Shown one piece after another: positions 1-6,784 of a DNA stretch of 9,450 nucleotides; position 1 is the first letter of the stretch; every line of letters starts with the position of its first letter. The DNA comes from an uncultured Bacteroides sp. Lineage in GTDB: Bacteria > Bacteroidota > Bacteroidia > Bacteroidales > Bacteroidaceae. Where the stretch lies: contig URWP01000092.1 in the NCBI GenBank assembly GCA_900551645.1, positions 1 to 9,450 on the forward strand. Reading direction: 5' to 3'. A model generated the notes under the pieces. That model was not told the origin of the DNA. It saw only the letters and a program-made list of their open reading frames with translations, and searched no databases. A program made the position numbers and the translations under genes.

Positions 1-2
1 GT

Positions 3-410
3 ATCGCTGCCGCTTTGATGACATTGACAGCTGCAAGTGCAAATGCAAAAGAAACATTCGTTTATGGAGAAAACCAGGATACTTTGATGGTATCGATCTT
101 GAACGAAGACGGCAAAACGCTGACTCCCAAATGGAAATATGAATATCAGTATGACAGTTTGGGAAACAGGACCGGGAAGAAAGCATATCGGTGGCAGATG
201 GACAGTCGGACGTGGAAACCCGCTTATCTGCTGACGATGGCTTCGGAAGATTCTCTCTACATCATGGATTATGCTGAATGGGATGAGACACGTCGCAGTT
301 TCGGACGGAACCGTCGGCAGAGTGTCTATTGTATCGGCAGTGACCATACGTTGCTGACGTGGCATACAACTTCAACGCTCCAAGAGATGACAGATAACCA
401 GTTATTCTAA
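3..410 (+). CDS. DUF3836-like secreted protein, 5' end outside window
   Basis: The reading frame is open from the left edge to the TAA at 408-410, so the start codon lies upstream. The first residues in the window (IAALMTLTAASANA, then KE) look like the end of a Sec signal peptide, with a plausible signal peptidase I site after ASANA. A TTG or ATG at 15-20 falls inside this hydrophobic stretch and is not a credible start. The mature part is about 115 residues and rich in Tyr, Trp and charged residues. It contains a YEYQYDSLGNRTGKKAYRW block followed by WKPAY and a second Trp/Tyr-rich half. This resembles the Bacteroides DUF3836 family of small exported proteins, whose function is unknown; I recognise it from overall pattern only. 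The next gene starts 21 nt downstream on the same strand, so co-transcription is likely. Confidence 0.75.
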   Translation: MAAALMTLTAASANAKETFVYGENQDTLMVSILNEDGKTLTPKWKYEYQYDSLGNRTGKKAYRWQMDSRTWKPAYLLTMASEDSLYIMDYAEWDETRRSFGRNRRQSVYCIGSDHTLLTWHTTSTLQEMTDNQLF

Positions 411-431
411 CCATTAAACATGTAAACGATT

Positions 432-1267
432 ATGGGACGCACCATTAAACTATTATTGTATTTCTTTGCCTACCAGTTGGCTTTCATGGGAGTATTTATC
501 AGTGGATACATGATTTTCACGGGTGTTTACGAAGTACCTCAGACATCTGACAGTACGTATACTTCACTCATTCTGTTGGCACAGATACTTTCTACGGCTG
601 CTATGGGCATCCATCTGTTGGCCGGAAAGTATGTACCGCTTGACCGGAAGACATGGAGTTATTGCAGTTCACCGAAAGTGCTGATTGCTTCAGTCGTTTT
701 TATTCTGGCCATGGGATTATGGACCAATTATTTGAGTGAATTGGCCGATTTGCCCAACAGTATGCAGGAAACTTTTGAAATGATCATGCGTCATCCGTTG
801 GGGATTATAGCTGTTGTCATCATGGCACCGATTGTGGAAGAACTTCTGTTCCGTGGAGCAATCGAGGGACATCTGCTCCGTAAGTGGAAGCATCCGGCAG
901 GCGCTATTGTCTTTTCGTCACTGGTTTTCGGGGTCGTACACGGAAACTGGGTGCAGGCTCCTTTCGCCTTTGTTATCGGACTGGCATTAGGATGGATGTA
1001 TTACCGTACCGGCAGTCTGCTTCCCGGTATTCTGATGCACTTTGTCAATAACAGTACAGCGGTTCTCGGTTTTTTGATTACCGACAATCCGGATGCCACC
1101 ATGGTTTCTGAATACGGTCCGCAGGGTGCTGCTTGGATGGCGGTGTAGTCACTGTACTCTGCGTCTACCTGTTCCAGAAGAAGCTGGTTGCTCAACCGGC
1201 AGTATGGCATGAGATTGAAGAGGTGGAGAGTCAAAACGATGAAAATGTATTCATTCAAAACAAATAA
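432..1267 (+). pseudogene. CPBP family intramembrane metalloprotease, frameshifted near the C-terminus
   Basis: The uninterrupted reading frame runs 432-1148 (238 aa). It carries the CPBP (CAAX protease and bacteriocin-processing) signature: EELLFR with E136, E137 and R141, then FGVVH with H170, then HFVNN with H203 and N207. About six or seven hydrophobic segments place it in the inner membrane. Known members are glutamate/histidine intramembrane proteases; the substrate here is unknown. Downstream of the TAG at 1146-1148 the -1 frame (codons from 1142) reads as a natural continuation: a hydrophobic stretch GVVTVLCVYLF, then QKKL, then a Glu/Gln/Asn-rich tail ending at TAA 1265-1267. That stop is 5 nt before the next gene. 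A one-base loss near GGCGG (1140-1143) explains this; the restored protein would be about 278 aa. All catalytic motifs precede the break, so the short form might still be active. A sequencing or assembly error is the main alternative. Confidence 0.8.
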
Positions 1268-1272
1268 ACACG

Positions 1273-1887
1273 ATGAAAACTTTTAAGATTTTAGGATTGA
1301 TAGCTCTATTAGCTATGTTATTTGAATTTGTGGGAAGTTTTAAGGATGGTTGGAATGAAGTGGACGAATTTGCTTCAATCAGTATGGAACGCACAGATCC
1401 GGGTTATGACAAAGCTATTCCTATAATATTTGATGTATTACCTGATACTGCAGTAAGTTTGGTTAATCCGCAGATTGGTGTCTCTGTCCCAGCTGGTTTT
1501 ACCAAGTGCCGTTCTTACATTTCAATCAGTGGTATGACTATTTTTGCCAATGTATTATTGGTTATTACCGGATTAGCCTCATTATATGGGTTTTATTGTC
1601 TGATACGGGTGTTGATTTCGGTCGTACGAAAAGATATTTTTTCTCCTCTCAATATTCGTCGTATGCGATGGAGTATCTACAGCATTGTTTTTTACCATAT
1701 CGCTAAATATTTTCAGATGTGGAGTGAAACGCAGGATGCTATCGTACAACTGAAAATACCAGGATATACGATTCAGGCAGCTTCTCCTTTTGAATTTAGT
1801 TGGATGTATATGGCTGTTCTGATACTGCTTACTGAGGTTTTCGTGGTAGCTATTAGACTGAAACAAGAAAATGATCTGACCATTTAA
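1273..1887 (+). CDS. DUF2975 family membrane protein
   Basis: This 204-aa protein starts with ATG 5 nt after the restored end of the protease gene. Hydrophobic segments lie at about residues 5-22, 90-117, 133-146 and 177-194, with a polar, probably extracytoplasmic section between the first two. Two features fit DUF2975. One is the block DIFSPLNIRRMRW at 121-133, just after a transmembrane helix. The other is the C-terminal ending RLKQENDLTI after the last helix. The biochemical role of DUF2975 is not established. Genes of this family often sit next to a small Cro/CI-type HTH gene, as here (2165-2374), which suggests a membrane-linked regulatory pair, though that is inference. The base composition is more AT-rich than the men genes at the right end. 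No disruption is seen. Confidence 0.8.
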   Translation: MKTFKILGLIALLAMLFEFVGSFKDGWNEVDEFASISMERTDPGYDKAIPIIFDVLPDTAVSLVNPQIGVSVPAGFTKCRSYISISGMTIFANVLLVITGLASLYGFYCLIRVLISVVRKDIFSPLNIRRMRWSIYSIVFYHIAKYFQMWSETQDAIVQLKIPGYTIQAASPFEFSWMYMAVLILLTEVFVVAIRLKQENDLTI

Positions 1888-1901
1888 ATTTGAATGTAAG
1901 G

Positions 1902-2153
1902 ATGAAAACCATGAAACGATATGCTAAATGGAAGGCGGCAGCCGGTATTATTCTGACCACAATGCTTACTTTGATGGTATTGACCATCATCTACTGGTTG
2001 TTTGTTGAGCCGCAGATAGAGAAGAGCTCCAACCGGGTGTTGGTTATGGTGGGGATGATTTATGGTGGAATGTACTTGCATCGTCTGCTGATCAGGCGTT
2101 ATACCTGCTGGTGGAATGTGTGGGAAGAAGGTGAGAAAAAAAACGAAAATTAA
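1902..2153 (+). CDS. Small two-helix membrane protein, function unknown
   Basis: I do not recognise a family for this 83-aa protein. The frame is open from a TTG at 1890, but ATG 1902 (MKTMKRYAKW) is the more natural start; ATG 1911 is a second option. A basic N-terminus is followed by a strong hydrophobic helix at about residues 12-35. A short polar loop (EPQIEKSSNR) comes next, then a second helix at about 46-63, and a Trp-rich, charged C-terminal tail. The pattern suggests an inner-membrane hairpin. It lies 14 nt after the DUF2975 gene and 11 nt before the HTH gene, so the three are almost certainly one transcript. It may be a partner of the DUF2975 protein. It is short enough that its reality rests mainly on this tight operon spacing and the clean two-helix design. 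Confidence 0.65.
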   Translation: MKTMKRYAKWKAAAGIILTTMLTLMVLTIIYWLFVEPQIEKSSNRVLVMVGMIYGGMYLHRLLIRRYTCWWNVWEEGEKKNEN

Positions 2154-2164
2154 ACTGAATCATT

Positions 2165-2374
2165 ATGCCGATTATTGTAAATCTAGATGTGATGATGGCG
2201 AAACGGAAAATTTCGCTAGGAGAGCTTGCAGAGAGGATTGACCTTACACCGGCTAACCTTTCCATCCTGAAAACAGGGAAAGCCAAAGCGATACGTTTTT
2301 CTACCTTGGAAGCCATCTGTAAGGAGCTGGACTGTCAACCAGGCGATATCCTGGAGTATAGGGCGGATGAATGA
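2165..2374 (+). CDS. Small Cro/CI-type HTH transcriptional regulator
   Basis: This 69-aa protein is a single helix-turn-helix domain with nothing added. The opening MPIIVNLDVMMAKRKISLGE, the HTH core at about residues 18-37 (LAERIDLTPANLSILK) and the closing CKELDCQPGDILEY are typical of the short Cro/CI (YozG-like, HTH_26) regulators. In Gram-positives and Bacteroidota these often accompany DUF2975 membrane proteins. It is expected to bind DNA as a dimer in the cytoplasm. Targets are unknown, and autoregulation of the upstream operon is a plausible inference. It is the last gene of the plus-strand train, 11 nt after the small membrane protein. No clear terminator follows. Confidence 0.88.
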   Translation: MPIIVNLDVMMAKRKISLGELAERIDLTPANLSILKTGKAKAIRFSTLEAICKELDCQPGDILEYRADE

Positions 2375-2590
2375 GCATTGTCTGTTTCCGTTTTCTCCAG
2401 ATCATGTAATCAGATAGTGCTTTTCTTTTCATTATCCGATAGCAGAAATATCATCGGAACTTGATTTATATCATGAAAATCGGGTTCCGGTGAATTTTTT
2501 ATGTATGTCAGTAAACAAAGTCAGAAAATGGGTTGTTTGATTCTACAGTGTTGAAAAATGGTAAAAAATCTATTTGAAATAATTTGTTTT

Positions 2591-2731
2591 ATGAAAAATA
2601 ACGTTGAATTGACAGATAAAAAAGAAATTTATGTTGCCCCGGTATGTGAATGTATAGAGGTGGATATGGAGGGAGTGTTATGTTCATCTACTTTTGAAAC
2701 CGCAGGAGATGATTTTTGGGGTGAATGGTAA
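2591..2731 (+). CDS. 46-aa small peptide upstream of fimbrillin-like lipoprotein
   Basis: The ATG at 2591 opens a 46-residue peptide ending at TAA 2729-2731. The N-terminus is polar and lacks a signal peptide (MKNNVELTDKKE). A central IYVAPVCECIEVDMEGVLCS segment follows, then an acidic, Trp-containing tail (DDFWGEW). The layout of a Y-x-x-P element, an acidic/hydrophobic stretch, then Leu-Cys-Ser and a variable tail matches, from memory, a recurring class of roughly 50-aa Bacteroidales peptides. Those are found in front of fimbrillin-like and other surface-protein genes and have no assigned function. Here it ends 19 nt before the lipoprotein start, which fits a shared transcript. It has three Cys residues (19, 21, 31). 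I cannot assign a function. A random short frame is the alternative. Confidence 0.6.
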   Translation: MKNNVELTDKKEIYVAPVCECIEVDMEGVLCSSTFETAGDDFWGEW

Positions 2732-2750
2732 GATTTAACTGACGATTGTA

Positions 2751-3752
2751 ATGATAACTAGAAAAGGTTTCTTTTGGGGAATAGCCGGCATGTTGACTTT
2801 AGTGTCTTGTAACGGTGTATCTGATGGAATTATTGAGGATATAGCTACAGGGGATGATAAATGGAAGATGATTATGACTGTTTCAGAAGTTGAAACCAAG
2901 GCCTCGGTTGATGAAAGTCAGGTGGTAAGTGGTAGTCGTTTGCCAGTAAGATGGGATAAATCTGACAAAATTAAAATGATGATCGGTTCTGATGTAAATG
3001 ATGTTGTTCCCTGTGAGTTTGTATTGAAAGGTGAATCTTCTATCGGGTCAGCCATTTTTGAATATGTAGGAGATAAAGTCGCCCCCTATTATTATTATGG
3101 TATATATCCTTCATTGGATTTTGATAGGGAAGGTAATGTTCATTTGTCTGTTCCCGTAGACGGAACAATTCAACAGGCAGAATTGGATGATTCCCGTCAT
3201 TTGGGAACATATAGAGCTATGTACGCTGCTCCGGTACAAAGGGATGAATGTCCTTCACAACTTACGGGAGTCATGTTCAGACATCTTACGAGCTTGATTA
3301 TTTTTAAAATAGCCAATTTTACAAATCAGAAACATTATGTCAGAAATATAGAGTTGGCTACATCGGATGGTAGCCCGATATTTTATTCTCAGGCATCTTT
3401 CAATCCTATAACCTAGGAATCGGTTGACGTAACGGGGACTTCAGTTTCTTCTACTTCTTTAAGTTTCATTGGAAATGGCTTTTTATTGCCTGTCGGTGAA
3501 ACACACAAAGCTTATTTGCCTGTATTACCAACTGATGATTTTAGTCATACTACATTGACCATTAAAGTAACGATGGATGATGGTGAAGTGTTTAATACAG
3601 AACTTCCTTTGGCTGCAAGTGAGTCTTTGAAAAGATTTTTGCCTGGGACATTTTGTATATTTAATGTAAAGAAGACAGCTACAGGGTTAACGGTAGGAGT
3701 AGAAACTGCCGGTTGGGAAAACGGAACAGAAATTGTTATCCCTGTTGACTGA
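2751..3752 (+). pseudogene. Fimbrillin-like (Mfa-like) lipoprotein interrupted by in-frame TAG
   Basis: The frame starts at ATG 2751 with a lipoprotein signal peptide (basic ITRKG, hydrophobic core, lipobox LVSC with C20). An ETKASVDES segment at about 48-56 and LPVRWDKSDKIKMM at 64-77 are hallmarks of the Bacteroidales fimbrillin/Mfa-like family. Such proteins are exported lipoproteins of surface fimbriae or related structures, often processed at the cell surface. The frame meets TAG at 3414-3416 (codon 222) and then continues unshifted for 111 codons to TGA 3750-3752. That second part carries LPVGETHKAYLPVLP and the closing block WENGTEIVIPVD, again typical of the family C-terminus. One base substitution, for example CAG to TAG, explains the break. 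A 221-aa product would lose its C-terminal strands and probably not assemble. No ATG restarts soon after the stop. The intact length of 333 aa is normal for the family. Sequencing error or rare readthrough are alternatives. Confidence 0.8.
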
Positions 3753-3778
3753 TTTTTTTAACGCATAGTGCATCAAGA

Positions 3779-3814
3779 AAAAGAGGCATCTCATGGTGGA
3801 GGATTGCCTCTTTT
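3779..3814. terminator. Bidirectional intrinsic terminator between convergent genes
   Basis: AAAAGAGGCA (3779-3788) and TGCCTCTTTT (3805-3814) form a perfect 10-bp stem around a 16-nt loop. The A-run on one side and T-run on the other let it act in both directions. It lies between the plus-strand fimbrillin-like gene (ends 3752) and the minus-strand lipoprotein gene (ends 3875), as expected for a shared terminator. Confidence 0.8.
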
Positions 3815-3874
3815 CCTAGCTTTGATTATTGGTCTTTATAAGGTCTATTTTCGATGAATTGGAGATAGAAGATG

Positions 3875-4288
3875 TTATTTGCTGAGCTGTATTTTCCAGT
3901 TGCCGTCTTCGTCCTTTTTCAGTTTCGTTTTTTCTTCTTTTTCTTTTCCGTTTTCATACACTACTTTCATCTTGACAATAGCTTCTTCACCGGTTTCGTC
4001 AATTTCTTCGGAGATGACTTCGTAGCTTTTCACTTTATCTTTTTTGTCAGAGTCTTGTCCGCTTAATCCCTTCATTAGATAAACCAGGCTTTCTTTTTCT
4101 TTTTTGGCCTTTTCTGCATCTTCTCCTGGAGCTACATAGAGCAAATCTACAAAACTTTCGTAATTTTCATCTTGAATGTATCCGTATGCTTTTTTGGTTA
4201 CATCCGATGGAGTAGAAGATGAGCAAGCAGCCAGGAACAAGGCACCAAATAACAGGGTAATGAATCCTACAAATTTTTTCATAGTCAT
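3875..4288 (-). CDS. DUF4878-like lipoprotein
   Basis: This 137-aa protein has a lipoprotein signal peptide: MKK basic start (M3 is an equally good start, at 4282), a hydrophobic core, and lipobox LAAC with C22, followed by SSSTPSD. It should be anchored in the outer or inner membrane. The mature part opens with a helix (DVTKKAYGYIQDENYESFVDLLY). A Lys/Glu-rich middle follows, then a strand-rich end (VKMKVVYENGKEKEEKTKL and DGNWKIQL). That order resembles the DUF4878 family, which has an NTF2-like fold: a small cone-shaped domain in secreted or periplasmic proteins that often binds ligands. No specific ligand or role is known. It starts 28 nt after the YiiX-like gene on the same strand and probably shares its transcript. 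The family call is from pattern, not alignment. Confidence 0.78.
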   Translation of the reverse strand: MTMKKFVGFITLLFGALFLAACSSSTPSDVTKKAYGYIQDENYESFVDLLYVAPGEDAEKAKKEKESLVYLMKGLSGQDSDKKDKVKSYEVISEEIDETGEEAIVKMKVVYENGKEKEEKTKLKKDEDGNWKIQLSK

Positions 4289-4316
4289 TGGTTTTTAAAA
4301 GGTTAATAATAGAAAA

Positions 4317-4919
4317 TTAATATTTAAAAATACTTGTCAGTTGAGGACTTTTACACAGTTCTGTAGGAAAAAGGTAATTTCCGGTAAATCCGGAAAAACC
4401 ACTTCTTCGATCCTGTTTATCAGTCAGGTTGATTCCTGCTTTGCAGAAAGCGAAATCTACCAGTTCTGTACAATACATGCGAGTGGAGTCCGTATCGTCA
4501 TAGTCATGATCAAATAAGGTATGTCTTTGATAAAGTTGGAAAGCTATGGAGGCTGCTTTCTTTGCTTTAAGTGAGTCGTCGATTCGTTTTACTTCACCAT
4601 GAATGGCTCGCGATTTATTAAAGAAAGATGTGACAGGTTCTATTTTTACTCGGTCTATGTCTCCTTCATAATCTGGTTCATTGGGTACTGCATGGATAAC
4701 TAGCCAAGTTCCTTTGCTATTTGTTATTATGCCTGTATGGGTGTATTCACCGTGTGGATCCATCATCCGGATGATTCGGCTTTCCCATCCTGTTCCTTCA
4801 CGAAAAACAATATCCCCTTCTTTGAAATGAATATTCTGCAGATCTTCTGCTATCTGTTGTTCAGAAGTAGGAGTCGCAGTGCAGGTGCAAAATAATATTC
4901 CCGTTAGCAGTAGTTTCAT
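4317..4919 (-). CDS. YiiX/YebB-like (peptidase C92) cysteine hydrolase, exported
   Basis: I place the start at ATG 4919 (MKLLLTGILFCTCTATP), which gives a compact signal peptide and a 200-aa protein. The frame stays open to an ATG at 4952, but that would add a polar leader before the hydrophobic core. In numbering from 4952, the domain shows GDIVF (46-50), the THTGI block with candidate catalytic His72, and MYCTELVDF with candidate nucleophile Cys161. This is the circularly permuted NlpC/P60 arrangement of the YiiX/YebB (C92) family, where His precedes Cys. Such enzymes are thought to hydrolyse amide bonds in peptidoglycan peptides or related acyl/amide substrates; the substrate here is unknown. 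Export to the periplasm is expected. The signal region has Cys residues but no classical lipobox, so lipid anchoring is uncertain. It is the first gene of a two-gene minus-strand unit with the DUF4878-like lipoprotein. Confidence 0.82.
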   Translation of the reverse strand: MKLLLTGILFCTCTATPTSEQQIAEDLQNIHFKEGDIVFREGTGWESRIIRMMDPHGEYTHTGIITNSKGTWLVIHAVPNEPDYEGDIDRVKIEPVTSFFNKSRAIHGEVKRIDDSLKAKKAASIAFQLYQRHTLFDHDYDDTDSTRMYCTELVDFAFCKAGINLTDKQDRRSGFSGFTGNYLFPTELCKSPQLTSIFKY

Positions 4920-5228
4920 GGTCAAGTGTGTGGAGTGATGGATAATCGACATTGAGTATACTGATATTATTTTTGCGAATTTAAGAAAAATTCAGAGATA
5001 ATGCTATAATTTATGTTCAATTTTGCTTGTCATGGACGAAATAATGTTGATAATTCAGTCGGACTGATAAATACGTGAAACAGATGAGTGTCTCTCTCTT
5101 TATAATAATTGGACTTTAACAGAAAAAGTATTTTCGTGTTTGGATGAAAATATCTGGTTATTTTTTCCTGATTCTGATAAAAAGCGTTATCTTGCCTACG
5201 GAAAATCAATTATAAATGTAAGTTGAAT
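4920..5228. other. Divergent intergenic region with possible decayed coding stretch
   Basis: This 309-nt AT-rich stretch separates the minus-strand YiiX-like gene from the plus-strand GNAT gene, so it should carry promoters for both. I found no exact copy of the Bacteroides -7 element (TAnnTTTG) with a -33 box at proper spacing. Near matches lie at 4976-4983 on the minus strand and 5129-5136 on the plus strand. On the plus strand one frame is open from 5071 to a TGA at 5224-5226, encoding 51 residues with a protein-like mix (for example CLDENIWLFFPDSDKKRY). It has no ATG; an in-frame ATG at 5032 is cut off by adjacent TGA and TAA codons at 5065-5070. This may be the remnant of a small gene once coupled to the GNAT gene, or chance. 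Confidence 0.4.
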
Positions 5229-5531
5229 ATGGATATACAGCATGATGAAATAAAGAAGAGGTTTCGGGTGGAGGTAGACGGATATACTGCCCATGTAGCA
5301 TACGAAATACACGATGGTGGATTGGATATCCGTCATACCATTGTTCCGGAAGAAATAGGTGGGCGAGGAATTGCTTCTATATTAGTAAAAGCAGCATACG
5401 ATTATGCTCGCTGCCATCAGTTAAAACCAGTTGCTACTTGTTCGTATGCTGCAATTTGGTTAAAGCGTCATCCGGAATATGAAGGAGAGATTGGCTCCGA
5501 TTATGGTGGAAGCGGTACTTGTGCTTTATAA
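5229..5531 (+). CDS. Small GNAT-type N-acetyltransferase (NATD1/YjdJ-like)
   Basis: This 100-aa protein is a minimal acetyltransferase of the GCN5-related fold, in the short subgroup that includes bacterial YjdJ and vertebrate NATD1. The acetyl-CoA pyrophosphate loop is visible as EEIGGRGIAS at about 41-50, followed by the helix ILVKAAYDYA. The subgroup's conserved VATCSYAAIWLKRHPEY, with Cys71, comes next. It ends soon after, which is normal for the subgroup. ATG 5229 is chosen over an in-frame TTG at 5223. It would act in the cytoplasm, but the acceptor substrate of this subgroup is not established. The gene stands alone on the plus strand, divergent from the YiiX-like gene and convergent with menE, with a strong terminator after it. 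Confidence 0.87.
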   Translation: MDIQHDEIKKRFRVEVDGYTAHVAYEIHDGGLDIRHTIVPEEIGGRGIASILVKAAYDYARCHQLKPVATCSYAAIWLKRHPEYEGEIGSDYGGSGTCAL

Positions 5532-5576
5532 TCATTTTTCTTGTTTGCGGGAAAATCTTTAGTTGTTTGCACAAAA

Positions 5577-5620
5577 TCCCTTTACCTTTTCGATAACAGT
5601 ATCTGAAAAAGGTAAAGGGA
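5577..5620. terminator. Strong bidirectional terminator between GNAT gene and menE
   Basis: TCCCTTTACCTTTT (5577-5590) pairs perfectly with AAAAGGTAAAGGGA (5607-5620), a 14-bp stem. The loop itself contains a further GATA (5592-5595) and TATC (5600-5603) pairing around ACAG. Short T-runs follow in both directions. It sits between the 3' ends of the convergent GNAT gene (5531) and menE (5641), so it can end both transcripts. Confidence 0.85.
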
Positions 5621-5640
5621 ATTCTTTTAGATATTGACTA

Positions 5641-6774
5641 TTATCTGTTAATGTGTTCTGAAGCTATTTGTCTGGCCTTGGCTCTGTCAGGTTTTCCGGA
5701 TCCGGTTTTCGGAAGTGAGGGTAGGGGTATTGTTTCTTTGGGACGCCAGTAGGGCGGAAGATTCCCGAAGGCTTCTTCTAGCAACCGACGTTGCGTTTCG
5801 TTGAGTGATTCTCCGGTTTCTGCCAGCAACACAATGCGTTCGCCGAATTTAGGGTCGGGCACGCCGGTTATCTGGATAGCGAAAGGCAACAAAGGTTGCA
5901 GCAGAGCTTCCACCTGTTCTATTTGTACCTTCACTCCTCCGGTATTGAGAACATTGTCTTTCCGTCCGATGATGCGGAATTGTCCTTGAGAATTGAATGT
6001 CGCTAAATCATTTGTGACAAGTGTTTCCGGATTGACTGATGGAGCTTGTATAACCAAAGTTCCTTCAGCAGAAAGGCTCAAATTTACTTGACTGAATGGT
6101 GTATACCATTCGGAAGATTCCGAACCGTTAAGTCGGCGTAAGGCAATGTGTGACAGGGTTTCCGTCATTCCGTAGGTACTCCATACGGCATGAGGGAATT
6201 TTTTTAGTGCCAGTGCCAATTCTGTATCGATGGCTCCTCCTCCGATAATTAAGTGCCGTATTTGTTCCAGCCGTTCCTTTTCTTCGGCTATCTGTATCGA
6301 ATTGAAAACTTGCATCGGGGTCATGGCTGCGAAAACCGGAGTTATTTCCAGGGTACTCATCGGATGTCCGGAAGGTTTGACTGGTATTAAGTTTAGTCCG
6401 GCTATAATGGCACGAACAATCACCATCTTTCCACCGATATATTTTAAGGGCATGCAGATTAGGGCTGTATCGCCCGCTTGCAGTCCCAGGAAGGACACGG
6501 TAAGACGGGCGCTGTTTCGCATCCGTTCTTTTTCTACCCACAGTTCTTTGGGAGTACCGGTAGAGCCGGAGGTCTGTACTTTCAGGACAGGCAGTGGATT
6601 AAACCATTCGGCCAGGAAGTTGGCTAAAGTAGCTTCAAAACTTTCCGTCCCATATTTTTCCCGGAACTTGAGTTGTAACTGGCTGAGGCCACAGGCTTGA
6701 CTACTTTCCTCATCAAAGGGAGCAGAGACTTCTTCCGCAGTATAGGTTTTTCCTAAGATGGTTATCTGTTCCAT
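5641..6774 (-). CDS. menE: o-Succinylbenzoate--CoA ligase (MenE)
   Basis: This is an ANL-superfamily adenylate-forming enzyme of 377 aa. It activates o-succinylbenzoate with ATP and joins it to CoA, giving the substrate of MenB. The sequence shows the P-loop TSGSTGTPK (68-76) and YGMTET (201-206). It also shows the conserved acid in TNDLA (D256), the hinge segment GRKDN (270-274) followed by NTGG, and the C-terminal PKTGSGKPDR with catalytic Lys361. It is shorter than the E. coli and Bacillus enzymes (about 450-490 aa); most of the difference is a trimmed N-terminal part, which I understand to be usual in Bacteroidota. Assignment to MenE rather than another acyl-CoA ligase rests on the neighbouring menC, menB and menD. 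It starts 10 nt after menC ends, so the two are co-transcribed, and its 3' end abuts a strong terminator. Confidence 0.95.
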   Translation of the reverse strand: MEQITILGKTYTAEEVSAPFDEESSQACGLSQLQLKFREKYGTESFEATLANFLAEWFNPLPVLKVQTSGSTGTPKELWVEKERMRNSARLTVSFLGLQAGDTALICMPLKYIGGKMVIVRAIIAGLNLIPVKPSGHPMSTLEITPVFAAMTPMQVFNSIQIAEEKERLEQIRHLIIGGGAIDTELALALKKFPHAVWSTYGMTETLSHIALRRLNGSESSEWYTPFSQVNLSLSAEGTLVIQAPSVNPETLVTNDLATFNSQGQFRIIGRKDNVLNTGGVKVQIEQVEALLQPLLPFAIQITGVPDPKFGERIVLLAETGESLNETQRRLLEEAFGNLPPYWRPKETIPLPSLPKTGSGKPDRAKARQIASEHINR

Positions 6775-6784
6775 AGCTGATTTT

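Noticed and set aside
1137..1148. Programmed ribosomal frameshift in the CPBP gene
   Set aside because: The site lacks a slippery heptamer and I see no obvious stimulatory structure, so a deletion or sequence error is simpler.
2435..2458. Inverted repeat TCCGAT/ATCGGA after the HTH gene
   Set aside because: The stem is only 6 bp with a 12-nt loop and no T-run, so it is too weak to call a terminator; an operator site is possible but unsupported.
2536..2590. Possible Bacteroides promoter ahead of the small peptide gene
   Set aside because: TTTG (2536-2539) and near-matches to TAnnTTTG (2569-2576, 2580-2586) are present, but the spacing is wrong for a -33/-7 pair.
3872..4066. Phe-rich plus-strand open frame
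   Set aside because: The Phe runs are simply the complement of Lys/Glu-rich codons in the minus-strand lipoprotein gene.
5144..5215. 23-codon hydrophobic mini-frame (MKISGYFFLILIK start)
   Set aside because: It is too short to support without conservation data; it overlaps the other candidate remnant in this intergenic region.
6230..6700. 156-codon plus-strand open frame opposite menE
   Set aside because: It is antisense to a clear menE, with a Ser/Cys/Arg-rich composition typical of a shadow frame and no domain.
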